From NCBI RefSeq assembly GCF_002159915.1, contig NZ_NFJP01000035.1:1-34341 (forward strand): 34,341 bases of DNA, written 5' to 3'. The DNA is from Gordonibacter sp. An230. Its GTDB lineage: Bacteria > Actinomycetota > Coriobacteriia > Coriobacteriales > Eggerthellaceae. The translations under genes and the position numbers were made by a program. The notes beneath the pieces are model-generated. The model made no database searches, was not told where the DNA came from, and saw nothing but the letters and a program-made list of their open reading frames with translations. Shown piece by piece: positions 15,152 through 24,050 of the stretch (positions are counted from its first letter, which is position 1; every line of letters begins with the position of its first letter).

Positions 15152-16540
15152 TCACACCGACGCTTCGTCGGCGGCGAGCACCTCTTTGGCGTGCGCGAGC
15201 TGGACGCGCACGGCCGCGTGCCCCGTGCCTCCCTCAGTGGTGCGGGCGGCCACGATGCTCTCGAGGTCGAGCGCCTCGGTGATGTCGGCCTCGAACAGAT
15301 CGCACTCGGCCTTGAAGTCGTCGAGCGAAAGGTCGCCAAGATCGCAGCCGCGCTGCTCGCACAGAAGCACGAGATGCCCCACCACCTCGTGGGCGCGCCT
15401 GAACGGCAGCCCCTTCTTCGCCAGGTAGTCGGCCACGTCGGTGGCCGCGAGGTAGCCGCGCTGAGCCTGGGCGCGCATGGCCTCGGGCTTCACGGTCATC
15501 GTCTCGATCATGCCGGCGGCGCACACGAGGCAGTCCTCGAGGGTCTTCGCGGCGTCGATGGCGCCTTCCTTGTCCTCCTGGAGGTCCTTGTTGTAGGCAA
15601 GCGGCAGGGCCTTGCACGTGACGAGCAACGCCATCAAATCGCCCACGACGCGCCCGGTCTTCCCGCGGATGAGCTCGGCGAAGTCGGGGTTTTTCTTCTG
15701 CGGCATGATCGACGATCCCGTGGAGAACGCGTCCGACAGCTCGATGAACCCGAACTCGGAGCTCGACCACAGCACGACTTCCTCGCACAGGCGCGACAGG
15801 TGCACGCACGACACGCTGCACGCGTAGGACAAATCGAGCAGGAAGTCGCGGTCGGACACGGCGTCGAGCGAGTTGGGGATCACGCGCGAGAACCCGAGCT
15901 CCGCCGCCGTCATCTGCCGGTCGAGCGGATACGTGGTGCCCGCGAGCGCCGCCGCGCCGAGCGGGCTCGCGTCGGCGGCGCGCCGCGCGACGACCAGGCG
16001 CTCGAAGTCGCGCGCGAGCATCCACGTGTAGGCCAGCAAGTGGTGCGACAGCAGCACCGGCTGCGCATGCTGAAGGTGCGTGCAGCCCGGCAGGATGACG
16101 TCGAAATGCTCCTCCGCCTGCGCGACGAGCGCGCGGCGCAACGCGAGGTTGGCGCGCATGAGATCCGAGCAGCGCCGCTTGGCGAACAGGCGCGTGTCAG
16201 TCGCCACCTGGTCGTTTCGGCTGCGCCCTGTGTGCAGACGCGCGCCCGCGTCGCCCACGCGCTCGATGAGGGCGCGCTCCACCGCCATGTGGATGTCCTC
16301 GTCGCCCACATCGAAGGCGAACCTCCCCGCCTCGATGTCCGCCTCGATGCCCTCGAGGCCCGAAACGATGGCGTCGGCGTCCTCGCACGGGATGACGCCC
16401 TGCGCCGCCAGCATGCGCGCATGCGCCTTGGAGCCCGCTATGTCCTGCGCGTAGAGTGCCCTGTCCACCGGCAGCGACGCGCCGAAGCGCTGCGTGAACT
16501 CGTCGGCCCCCTCGGTGAACCTGCCCGACCACAGTGCCAT
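15152..16540 (-). CDS. argH: Argininosuccinate lyase
   Basis: A 462-aa member of the fumarase/aspartase superfamily that splits argininosuccinate into arginine and fumarate, the last step of arginine synthesis. It begins with the typical LWSGRFTEG, has SRND (107-110), CTHLQHAQP (153-161) with the catalytic His region, and the superfamily signature GSSIMPQKKNPD (275-286) whose second Ser is the catalytic residue. Length is normal for the family (about 460). It starts 11 nt after the argG stop, so argG and argH are one transcript. No anomalies were seen. Confidence 0.97.
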   Translation of the reverse strand: MALWSGRFTEGADEFTQRFGASLPVDRALYAQDIAGSKAHARMLAAQGVIPCEDADAIVSGLEGIEADIEAGRFAFDVGDEDIHMAVERALIERVGDAGARLHTGRSRNDQVATDTRLFAKRRCSDLMRANLALRRALVAQAEEHFDVILPGCTHLQHAQPVLLSHHLLAYTWMLARDFERLVVARRAADASPLGAAALAGTTYPLDRQMTAAELGFSRVIPNSLDAVSDRDFLLDLSYACSVSCVHLSRLCEEVVLWSSSEFGFIELSDAFSTGSSIMPQKKNPDFAELIRGKTGRVVGDLMALLVTCKALPLAYNKDLQEDKEGAIDAAKTLEDCLVCAAGMIETMTVKPEAMRAQAQRGYLAATDVADYLAKKGLPFRRAHEVVGHLVLLCEQRGCDLGDLSLDDFKAECDLFEADITEALDLESIVAARTTEGGTGHAAVRVQLAHAKEVLAADEASV

Positions 16541-16551
16541 GCCGCTCCCCC

Positions 16552-17910
16552 TTACGCCCGCTCGGACGCGACGACGTCCCGCTCAGCGGCCGCGCGCTCC
16601 GCCTCGGCCACCCGCTTCCAGATGGGCGTCACGTCCTCGTACTTGCCCCGCTTGAGCGGTCCCGCCTGCTTCTCGGCGTCGAACAGCTCAGCGGGCGCGC
16701 CCTCCTGCCGACGGTTGGACGCCCAGGTCTTGCCGGAAAGCGTCTGGAGCTGGATGAAGCCCTTGGCGGCGGTGTGGTCGAACGCGTCGTCCGCATCGTA
16801 GGTTGCCAGGGAGTAGTCGTAGAGCGAGTACGCGCTCTTGCGGCCGACCACCGTGCACGAGCCTTTGTAGAACTTGAGCCGCACCGTGCCGGACAGGCAG
16901 CGCTGCGTGTTGAGCAGGAACGCGTCGAGCGCCTCCTTGAGCGGCGAGAACCACTGCCCGTTGTACACGCACGTGGCCCAGGCCTGCTCGATCCCCAGCT
17001 TGTAGTGCAGCACCTCGCGCTCGAGCACGAGGTCCTCGAGCGCCTTATGGGCCTTGATGAGGGCGAGCGCCGCAGGAGCCTCGTAGCACTCGCGGCTCTT
17101 CACGCCCACGAGCCGGTTCTCGATCATGTCGAGGCGGCCAAAGCCATGCGCCCCGGCGATCTCGTTCAAGGCGTAGATGATGCCGAGGAAGCTCTTCTGG
17201 TTGCCGTCGATCATGTAGGGCAGGCCGCGGGCGAACGCGAGCTCGACGTACTGCGGCTTGTTCGGAGCCTTCGCAGGATCGACCGTCATCGCGTAGATGT
17301 CCGCAGGCGGCTCCATCCACGGATCCTCGAGCACGCCGCACTCGATGGCCCGGCCCCACAGGTTGTCGTCGATGGAGTACGGCGAGGCTTTCGTGGCGGG
17401 CACGTCGACGCCGTGCACGTGCGCCCATTCGATCTCCTCGGGCCGGGTTTTGAGATCCCATTCGCGCACCGGGGCGAGGATCTCGATGTCGGGATCGAGC
17501 ATCGTGATGCTGGCCTCGAAGCGCACCTGGTCGTTGCCCTTGCCCGTGCAGCCGTGCGCGATGTACTTCGCGCCGAACTTGTGCGCCGCGTCCACGAGAT
17601 GCTTCGAGATGAGCGGCCGCGAGAGCGCCGAGACGAGCGGGTACTTGTTCTCGTAGAGCGCGTTGGCCGCGAGCGCCTTCGACAGGTACTCCTTGGCGAA
17701 CATGTCCCGCATGTCCACGACCAGGCAGTCGAGCGCGCCGGTCTTGAGCGCTTTCCGCTTGATCTTCTCGAGGCCCTCATGCTCCTGCCCCACGTCACCG
17801 ACCACGGCGATGACGTCGAGGTTCTTCTCCTCCTGCAACCATTTGATGCACACGGAGGTGTCGAGGCCGCCCGAGTACGCGAGTACAACTTTGTCTTTCT
17901 GACCAGCCAT
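16552..17910 (-). CDS. argG: Argininosuccinate synthase
   Basis: A 452-aa cytosolic enzyme that condenses citrulline and aspartate with ATP to form argininosuccinate. The ATP pyrophosphatase loop AYSGGLDTS lies at 11-19. The core aligns with known ArgG proteins (for example AHGCTGKGNDQVRFE), but the protein is longer than the ~400-aa class and has a charged C-terminal extension (about 425-452). The start at 17910 follows AAAGGA; the frame continues 22 codons further up without a ribosome-binding site. argH follows directly. The 235 bp upstream, between argG and argR, contains no gene. Confidence 0.97.
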   Translation of the reverse strand: MAGQKDKVVLAYSGGLDTSVCIKWLQEEKNLDVIAVVGDVGQEHEGLEKIKRKALKTGALDCLVVDMRDMFAKEYLSKALAANALYENKYPLVSALSRPLISKHLVDAAHKFGAKYIAHGCTGKGNDQVRFEASITMLDPDIEILAPVREWDLKTRPEEIEWAHVHGVDVPATKASPYSIDDNLWGRAIECGVLEDPWMEPPADIYAMTVDPAKAPNKPQYVELAFARGLPYMIDGNQKSFLGIIYALNEIAGAHGFGRLDMIENRLVGVKSRECYEAPAALALIKAHKALEDLVLEREVLHYKLGIEQAWATCVYNGQWFSPLKEALDAFLLNTQRCLSGTVRLKFYKGSCTVVGRKSAYSLYDYSLATYDADDAFDHTAAKGFIQLQTLSGKTWASNRRQEGAPAELFDAEKQAGPLKRGKYEDVTPIWKRVAEAERAAAERDVVASERA

Positions 17911-18145
17911 GATGATAGTCCTTTCCCGTTGTTTGCTTGCAACTTGCGGATATGCCCGGATCTCCGATGCGGACACGGACGATACGGCTCCGCGCGGCCG
18001 AAGCGGCTTGCGGACACACGAGCTCCCGTGCGCATCGCGGCTTTTCGCGACGGCGTGAGCGCCGGGCGGCCCTCACGGCTTCATGCTGCTTGGCAGCGTT
18101 GGGGGAAAGAGGGAGAAAAGCGTCCCTCGCGCAAAGAATAGACGA

Positions 18146-18574
18146 CTAACGTCGTCGCAGACGGTCGATGGCGCGCTCGACCTCGACGGCGGCCTCGGGG
18201 CTTTCGGCCGCGATCATGATGGTGTTGTCGCCGGCAACCGTGCCGAGCGCTCCGCGCAGGCTCGCCTTGTCGAGCGCGGCCGAGACGCCGGCGGCTCCGC
18301 CGGAGAACGTCTTCACCACGACCATGTTGCCTGCCACGTGCACCTCTTCGACCAGTTCGGAAACCATGCGCTGGAGCCGCATCTCCTCGGGAAGGACGTA
18401 GTAGCCCTCGCGCGACTTCACGAGCCCCATGTCCATGATGTCGCGAGAGATCGTGGCCTGAGTGCACTCGTACCCAGCGGCTTGCAGCTGCTGCGCGAGG
18501 TCGCGCTGCGTCTTGACATTGTGCTCGCGAATGATGTCGCGGATAATGTCATGCCGTTGTTGACGTTTCCTCAT
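18146..18574 (-). CDS. argR: Arginine repressor ArgR
   Basis: A 142-aa transcription factor. Residues 1-65 form the winged-helix DNA-binding domain, with the SR motif in QATISRDI (39-46). Residues about 72-142 form the hexamerisation and arginine-binding domain, with GTVAGDNTI (111-119) matching the conserved GTIAGDDT. With bound arginine it would repress arg genes, and in some bacteria it activates catabolic ones. The start at 18574 follows GAGGGG; a longer frame from 18613 lacks a site. It sits between argD and argG, each separated by more than 200 bp, so it probably has its own promoter (see 18637-18691). Confidence 0.95.
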   Translation of the reverse strand: MRKRQQRHDIIRDIIREHNVKTQRDLAQQLQAAGYECTQATISRDIMDMGLVKSREGYYVLPEEMRLQRMVSELVEEVHVAGNMVVVKTFSGGAAGVSAALDKASLRGALGTVAGDNTIMIAAESPEAAVEVERAIDRLRRR

Positions 18575-18636
18575 GCCCCTCGATACTCTCTGTTCCCAGC
18601 CCAAGACGATCACATACGGTTCCGGTCACATCGCTC

Positions 18637-18691
18637 GCATGCAGTATGCAGTTTAGCGCAAACGGCACGCGAAAATATGCAGTAAATAGTA
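18637..18691 (-). promoter_or_regulatory. argR promoter with candidate ARG boxes
   Basis: On the minus strand TACTAT (18686-18691) preceded by GGGG is a good -10. The motif ACTGCATA occurs three times just downstream, once at 18672-18688 and twice within 18637-18655, in a locally A/T-rich stretch of otherwise very GC-rich DNA. TGCAT cores in A/T-rich surroundings are typical of ArgR operators, so autorepression is plausible. No good -35 was found, and the operator role is inference. The rest of 18692-18948 shows nothing recognisable. Confidence 0.45.
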
Positions 18692-18948
18692 CCCCATCGG
18701 TGGACGTTTCGTCCCCAGAAATTTCAAAAAGCGCAGAAAGATTTTCGCCAAGGGCCCCTCCCCTTTCTCCAAAGACCGCGTCCGGAAGCCCGAACGCGGC
18801 CTCGGCGGGAAACGGAGAAAAGGCGCCGGACGGCCTTTCGCGCACGGCCGAAGCGCCCGGGCGCATTCCCCGCATGCGGCTTTCGCGATCGCCTGCGAGC
18901 CGAGCGAAAGGCCCGCCCCGCCCTCCAACGCGACGGCCGGCGCGCTCC

Positions 18949-20226
18949 CTAAAGGGCAGAGAGTATCCCGCCTAGCCTCTCGATCAGCGCATCGACGTCC
19001 TCGCGCGCGCAGACGAGCGGCGGAAGGAATCGCAGCGTGCGAGGGCCGGTGGAGTTGAGGAGCAGGCCCGCATCGAGGCCGGCGGACACAACGTCCGGAG
19101 CGCTCGCGCCCTCGTCGAGGTCGGCGGCCACCATGAGACCGAGGCCGCGCACCTCTTCCACGTGCGGCAGCGCGGCCAGGCGCTCGCGCAGGTGCGCGCC
19201 CACCCGCTCGACGCTCTCGGCAATGTCGCCCCCCGACAGCTCGCGCACGGTGGCGCGGGCGGCGGCGACGGCCAGGCAGCTGCCGCCGAACGTGGAGCCG
19301 TGGTCCCCGGGCGCGTACGAGGCCGCCACCTCGGCACGCGCTGCGCACATGCCCATGGGGAACCCCGAGGCGATGCCCTTGGCGATGGTGACGACGTCGG
19401 GCACGATGCCGAAATGCTGGAAGCCGAAGGGATGGGTGCCGCAGCGGAACATGCCGCACTGGATCTCGTCGCACATGAGCAGCGCCCCGCGCTCCTCGGT
19501 GAGGCGGCGCGCCGCCGCCAGGAACTCGGCCGTGCACGGATGCACGCCGCTTTCGCCCTGCACGCACTCCACCATGACGGCGCAAACGGCGTCCCCCTGC
19601 GCCTCGAACAGGGCCTCGAGCGCCGCCACGTCGTTGATGGGCGTGCGGACAAAACCGTCGGGCAAGGGCTGGAACGCCTCCTGCTTCGCCGGCTGGGCCG
19701 TGGCGGCCAGCGTGGCGAGCGTGCGGCCGTGGAAGCTCGCGTCGAGGGTGACGATGATGCGGGGCGCAGCCTCTTGGGCGGCCGCGATCGCGGCTTCGTC
19801 GGCGCCCTCGGCCTCGGCGCGCGCTGCGGCGCGCTTCTTGGCGTGCAGGCGCGCGAGCTTGAAGGCGCATTCGTTCGCCTCGGCGCCGGAGTTGGCGAAG
19901 AAGCTTCGCCACGAAGCGCGCTCGGATTCGGGCACGCACGCGTTCAGCAGGTCGGACACGGCGCGGGCCACCTCGCCGCGATGCTCGATGTAGTAATAGT
20001 TGCTCACATGCACGAGCGTGCGCGCCTGCTCCTCGATCGCGGCGACGAGCGCAGGGTGGCAATGGCCGAGGCTCACCGCCCCCACGCCCGACACGAAGTC
20101 GAGGTAGGTGCGGCCCGCGTCGTCGACCACCTTCATGCCGCGCCCCGACACGAGCTCGACGGGCTTGCGGGCGTAGGTTTGCATTAGATAGGCGGATTCG
20201 AGTTCGCATTCCTCGACATAGGACAT
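18949..20226 (-). CDS. argD: Acetylornithine aminotransferase
   Basis: A 425-aa class III PLP aminotransferase that converts N-acetylglutamate semialdehyde to N2-acetylornithine using glutamate. Seen are FFANSGAEANECA (109-121), SFHGRTL (164-170), Asp253 in MCDEIQCG, which would hold the PLP ring nitrogen, and Lys283 in TIAKGIASG as the Schiff-base lysine. An Ala/Glu-rich stretch at about 128-153 looks like a lineage insertion, which explains the length above 400. A GGGAAG site lies before the ATG at 20226. It follows argB by 36 nt and ends the argCJBD block. Confidence 0.95.
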   Translation of the reverse strand: MSYVEECELESAYLMQTYARKPVELVSGRGMKVVDDAGRTYLDFVSGVGAVSLGHCHPALVAAIEEQARTLVHVSNYYYIEHRGEVARAVSDLLNACVPESERASWRSFFANSGAEANECAFKLARLHAKKRAAARAEAEGADEAAIAAAQEAAPRIIVTLDASFHGRTLATLAATAQPAKQEAFQPLPDGFVRTPINDVAALEALFEAQGDAVCAVMVECVQGESGVHPCTAEFLAAARRLTEERGALLMCDEIQCGMFRCGTHPFGFQHFGIVPDVVTIAKGIASGFPMGMCAARAEVAASYAPGDHGSTFGGSCLAVAAARATVRELSGGDIAESVERVGAHLRERLAALPHVEEVRGLGLMVAADLDEGASAPDVVSAGLDAGLLLNSTGPRTLRFLPPLVCAREDVDALIERLGGILSAL

Positions 20227-20262
20227 AGCGCGGCTTCCCTTCTTCGTGTTGGCGCGGCTGGC

Positions 20263-21249
20263 TTACTTGGCGTTTGGCCCGGAGCCGTTCGCGGCGGCGG
20301 GCTGGCGGTTCTCGAGGAGCTTCGAGGCGAAGTTGCCGAGCGGATGGGCGTCGAACTTGCACGCCTCCTCGGTGGAGTGCATCGTGGTGCCCACGCCGGT
20401 GCTGGTCAGAAGCTCCAGCAGCAGCGAATGCGGCGTGACGCCGTTGATGATGTGCGCGCGGAACACGCCCGCCTCGAGCGCGTGGATGCACGACCTCAGC
20501 TTGGGGATCATGCCCGTGGATACGATGTTGTTCTCCACCATGTACTGGGCCTCGAACAACGTGAGGTTCGAGATGAGGGAGTCTTTGTTCTCGAAGTTCT
20601 CGTAGAGGCCGTCGACGTCGGTGAGGAAGATCACCTTGTGCGCGCCGATGGCAGCGGCGATGTGGCCGGCGACCATGTCGGCGTTCACGTTGTAGAAACC
20701 GCCCTCCTCGCCGATGGCCACGGATGCCACGACGGGGATGTAGTCGCCGGCGACGAGGTCGTCGAGGAGCGCGCTGTTGATGCGCGTGATGCGCCCCACG
20801 CGCCCGAGGTCGGGGCTCGCCTGCTCGGCAACGATGACGCCCGCGTCCGCCCCGGACACGCCCACGGCGAAGTTGCCGTGCTCGTTGAGCGTTTCGACCA
20901 GCTCCTGGTTCACCTTGCCCATGAGCACGGTGCGCACGAGCTCCATCGCCTCGGGCGTGGTGACGCGCTGGCCGTCCTTGAACTCCACGGGCAGCTGCAT
21001 GTGCTCCATGGCCTCGGTGATGGCCTTGCCGCCGCCGTGCACGATGACGGGGTTCACGCCGACGATCTTGAGCAGCACGATGTCGGCCATGACGTCGGCG
21101 CGCAGCTCCTCGTCAACCATGGCCGAGCCGCCGTACTTGATGACGACCGTCTTGCCGGTGATGTTCTTGATCCACGGCAGCGCCTCGACGAGCACCTCCG
21201 CCGCTTTGTGCGATGCGCCCATCGGGCGCGTGTCCTTCGCGTATTTCAT
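20263..21249 (-). CDS. argB: Acetylglutamate kinase
   Basis: A 328-aa amino-acid kinase that phosphorylates N-acetylglutamate with ATP. The nucleotide-binding KYGG lies at 38-41, HGGGK at about 75-79, and SGADAG near the middle. An N-terminal helix before the core (HKAAEVLVEALPWI) is the feature of hexameric, arginine-inhibited kinases, so feedback inhibition by arginine is likely. Its ATG at 21249 overlaps the argJ stop as ATGA, which indicates translational coupling. A tail of about 30 residues beyond the usual end (ACKFDAHPLGNF... to the stop) is low-complexity and lacks obvious function. Confidence 0.96.
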   Translation of the reverse strand: MKYAKDTRPMGASHKAAEVLVEALPWIKNITGKTVVIKYGGSAMVDEELRADVMADIVLLKIVGVNPVIVHGGGKAITEAMEHMQLPVEFKDGQRVTTPEAMELVRTVLMGKVNQELVETLNEHGNFAVGVSGADAGVIVAEQASPDLGRVGRITRINSALLDDLVAGDYIPVVASVAIGEEGGFYNVNADMVAGHIAAAIGAHKVIFLTDVDGLYENFENKDSLISNLTLFEAQYMVENNIVSTGMIPKLRSCIHALEAGVFRAHIINGVTPHSLLLELLTSTGVGTTMHSTEEACKFDAHPLGNFASKLLENRQPAAANGSGPNAK

Positions 21250-22685
21250 GATCGATAGTCTCCGTTGATCGCGATGTACTCGTGCGTGAGGTCGCACGTC
21301 CAAACGGTGGCGCGCCCGTCGCCGGCCCCGAGGTCGACGTCGATGGCCACTTCGGGCCGCTCGAAGCGCCGCAGCGCCTCGTCCTCGTCGAACTCCACCG
21401 TGAGCCCGCCTCGGCACACGGGCAGCCCCATGATGTCGATGGCGGCGTCCTCCTGGCGAAAACGCGCGCCGGACTTGCCGAGGGCGGCGGCGATGCGGCC
21501 CCAGTTGGCGTCTCGCCCGCAGATGGCCGTCTTCACGAGCGGCGAGTTCGCCACGGCGCGGGCGGCCCTGTCCGCGTCGGCGTCGTCGGCGGCCCCGGCC
21601 ACGCGCACGGTGACGAGGCGCGTGGCGCCCTCGCCGTCGGCGGCCATCTGGCGCGCAAGGCTCCCGCACACCGTGGCGAGCGCGGCCTCGAAGCGCTCGA
21701 AGGCGGCCGAGCCCGGTGCAAAAGGCGCAGAGCCCGGCGGCACCGCCTGGCCGCTGGCCATCATGAAGCACGAGTCGTTCGTGGAGGTGTCGGAGTCGAC
21801 GGTGACCTTGTTGAAGCTCGCGTCGACGGCGCGCTTGAGCGCCGCATGGAGATCGTGCGGCAGCACAGGGGCGTCGGTGGCGAGGACCGCGATCATCGTG
21901 GCCATGTTCGGCATGATCATGCCCGAGCCCTTCGTCATGCCGCCAACCGAGAACGCGCGGCCCTCGTAGCCCACGCCGTCGCCCGAGAACACGACCGCGC
22001 ACTCTTTCGGGCGCGTGTCGGTGGTCATGATGGCGCGCGCCGCATCCGCGCCGCCGGAGGCCGAGAGCGCCCGGACCGCGGCGGGCAGGCCGGTCGCGAA
22101 CGGCTCGAGCGGCAGGTGCTGGCCGATCACGCCCGTCGACGCCACGAGCACCTCGTCGGCGGGGCACCCCACGGCATCGGCGGCCAGGCGGGCCGATTCG
22201 AGCGCGGCCTCAAGACCGCGCTCGCCGGTGGCGGCGTTCGCGTTGCCCGAGTTCACCATGATGGCGCGCGCCGTGCCGAAGCCCTGCCCGTCGAGGCGGG
22301 CGCGCGACACCGTCACGGGAGCCGAGCAGAAGACGTTCTGGGTGAACACGGCCGCGCACGGGCACGGCTCGTCGGCGACGACGAGCGCGAGGTCGAGCCG
22401 CCCGGGATCCTCGCGGAACCCCGCGTGCACGCCGGCGGCCCTGAAGCCCCGCGGCGTGGTGACGCCCCCGCCCGGCACCGGCGGCGGCGTGCAGGAGCGA
22501 GCCTCGGCGGTCGCGCCCAAACGCAAGGGGGCGACACCGGCGACAGGCGCGCCAGCCCCGGATTGCCCAGAACGATCGCCCTGCACGTCGAAACCGCCTG
22601 CTTCGGACGACGACGCGGAAGGAGCGGGCACGGGGACCGCTCCGACGGAGGGCCGCCGGCCCATCGCAGGGTATTCGTTGTTCAT
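21246..22685 (-). CDS. argJ: Bifunctional glutamate/ornithine N-acetyltransferase
   Basis: A 479-aa ArgJ that transfers acetyl from acetylornithine to glutamate, and in bifunctional forms also from acetyl-CoA. The precursor cleaves itself before Thr263 in MPNMAT, giving two chains. GGVTTPRGFRAAGVHAG (73-89) is the normal beginning of the family. Residues 1-72 are an extra Pro/Ala/Ser/Gly-rich segment with no counterpart in typical ~400-aa enzymes. The start at 22685 is chosen because GAGAGGAAAGG precedes it; if an internal start were used the extension would vanish. It follows argC by 37 nt and overlaps argB by 4 nt. Whether it is mono- or bifunctional cannot be told here. Confidence 0.95.
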   Translation of the reverse strand: MNNEYPAMGRRPSVGAVPVPAPSASSSEAGGFDVQGDRSGQSGAGAPVAGVAPLRLGATAEARSCTPPPVPGGGVTTPRGFRAAGVHAGFREDPGRLDLALVVADEPCPCAAVFTQNVFCSAPVTVSRARLDGQGFGTARAIMVNSGNANAATGERGLEAALESARLAADAVGCPADEVLVASTGVIGQHLPLEPFATGLPAAVRALSASGGADAARAIMTTDTRPKECAVVFSGDGVGYEGRAFSVGGMTKGSGMIMPNMATMIAVLATDAPVLPHDLHAALKRAVDASFNKVTVDSDTSTNDSCFMMASGQAVPPGSAPFAPGSAAFERFEAALATVCGSLARQMAADGEGATRLVTVRVAGAADDADADRAARAVANSPLVKTAICGRDANWGRIAAALGKSGARFRQEDAAIDIMGLPVCRGGLTVEFDEDEALRRFERPEVAIDVDLGAGDGRATVWTCDLTHEYIAINGDYRS

Positions 22686-22722
22686 TGACGCCCCTTTCCT
22701 CTCTCCCAGTCTCGGCGTCGGC

Positions 22723-23787
22723 TCACACGGGAACCGCAACGGAGTCGAACCCGGCCGTCTCCGCGAGGCCCCACACCGCATTCGCGCACTGCACGGCTTG
22801 GCCAGCCGCGCCCTTGCCCAGATTGTCGATCGCGCACACGACGACGAGCACACGGGCGCGCTCGTTCACGGCCAGGCCGATATGGGCGCAGTTCGTGCCC
22901 ACCACCGACGAGGTCTTCGGCATGACCCCCTCGGGCAGCACATGCACGAAGGGACTCCCCTCGTAGAACGCTCGGTAGCGCTCGAGCGCGAAGGCGGTTT
23001 CCGCGGGGGCGTCGGGCGAGAGAGGGAGGTTGACCGTGGAGAGCAGCCCGCGCTTCGCCGGCGCGAGGTGCGGCGTGAACACAAGGCGCCCCTCGAGACC
23101 GAGGATCTGCTCGATCTCGGGCGTATGGCGATGGGTGGCCACGCCGTACGCCTCGAGATTCTCGTCAGCGAAGCAGAAATGCGTGCGGGCGCTTGCCTTC
23201 TTGCCCGCGCCGGTGACGCCCGAGACGGCGTCCACCACGACCACGCCGCCTTCGGCGAGAAGGCCCGCCCGCACAGCGGGCGCGGCGGCCAGCGACGTTG
23301 CGGTGGGATAGCAGCCCGCGCATGCCACGAGCGCGCCCTTGCCCGCCATGCGGGCCTCGGCGGCGCGGGCGAGGTCGTCGGGGAAGAGCTCGGGCAGGCC
23401 GAACGCGGCGCGCCCAAGCAGATCGACGGCGGTATGGGGCGTGGCGTACCAGCGCTCGTAGACGGCGGGGTCCTTGAGGCGGAAGTCGGCCGAAAGGTCG
23501 ACGACCGTCGCCCCTCGGGCAACGAGACCGGGGGCCATCGCAAGCGCGGCGGTGTGCGGAACGGCAAGAAACACGAGGTCGCACGCATCGAGCGCCGGAT
23601 CGTCGTGGGCGGAGAAGACAAGATCGGTGGCGCCGGTGAAGCCGGGGTACTCGTCTGCGACGGACGTGCCGGCCAGCTCGTTCGACGTGACGGCGACAAG
23701 ATCGAGGTCGGGGTGGCGCAGAGCGATCCTCGTCAGCTCGATGCCGGCGAACCCCGCCGCGCCCACGATGCCCGTCGTGATCGCCAT
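22723..23787 (-). CDS. argC: N-acetyl-gamma-glutamyl-phosphate reductase
   Basis: A 354-aa NADPH-dependent reductase that makes N-acetylglutamate semialdehyde. The Rossmann loop GAAGFAGIE is at 9-17 and the catalytic Cys159 lies in CAGCYPT. The C-terminal HTPEIEQ and GAAGQAVQCAN segments are also family typical. A GGAGGGG site precedes the ATG at 23787. It is the first gene of the argCJBD transcription unit, behind a clear promoter and a leader hairpin. Confidence 0.97.
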   Translation of the reverse strand: MAITTGIVGAAGFAGIELTRIALRHPDLDLVAVTSNELAGTSVADEYPGFTGATDLVFSAHDDPALDACDLVFLAVPHTAALAMAPGLVARGATVVDLSADFRLKDPAVYERWYATPHTAVDLLGRAAFGLPELFPDDLARAAEARMAGKGALVACAGCYPTATSLAAAPAVRAGLLAEGGVVVVDAVSGVTGAGKKASARTHFCFADENLEAYGVATHRHTPEIEQILGLEGRLVFTPHLAPAKRGLLSTVNLPLSPDAPAETAFALERYRAFYEGSPFVHVLPEGVMPKTSSVVGTNCAHIGLAVNERARVLVVVCAIDNLGKGAAGQAVQCANAVWGLAETAGFDSVAVPV

Positions 23788-23844
23788 GTCGATCCCCTCC
23801 GTTCAGCCCGTCGCACGGGCAGCTCGTTTCGTGTCGGCGCCCCG

Positions 23845-23872
23845 CCCGATTTGTGCAAGCGCGCAAATCGGG
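23845..23872 (-). promoter_or_regulatory. Hairpin or operator in the argC leader
   Basis: CCCGATTTGTGC (23845-23856) and GCGCAAATCGGG (23861-23872) pair over 12 positions with one G-U type mismatch and a 4-nt loop. It starts about 16 nt inside the predicted transcript. Its A/T-containing palindrome could be an ArgR operator, an attenuator stem or an mRNA-stability hairpin. Confidence 0.55.
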
Positions 23873-23894
23873 ATCGTTCGCACCGCTGCCGACA

Positions 23895-23923
23895 ATCCTA
23901 AGAAAGATACGGGGGTTTGACAA
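23895..23923 (-). promoter_or_regulatory. Promoter of argCJBD
   Basis: On the minus strand TTGTCA (23918-23923) and TAGGAT (23895-23900) are separated by 17 nt. Transcription would begin near 23888 and give a leader of about 100 nt before argC. Confidence 0.65.
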
Positions 23924-24050
23924 GGCTCGCAGCGAAAATAGCCGAGCGAGAAGCAAAGGGGCGCGGCAAGAGGCGGCGAAGAAGGGCACCGCGGAAAGCC
24001 CGCGCCACAGACGCGCAAGGAGGGGCGAGGGGCATCCTTGCGCGCATGAG

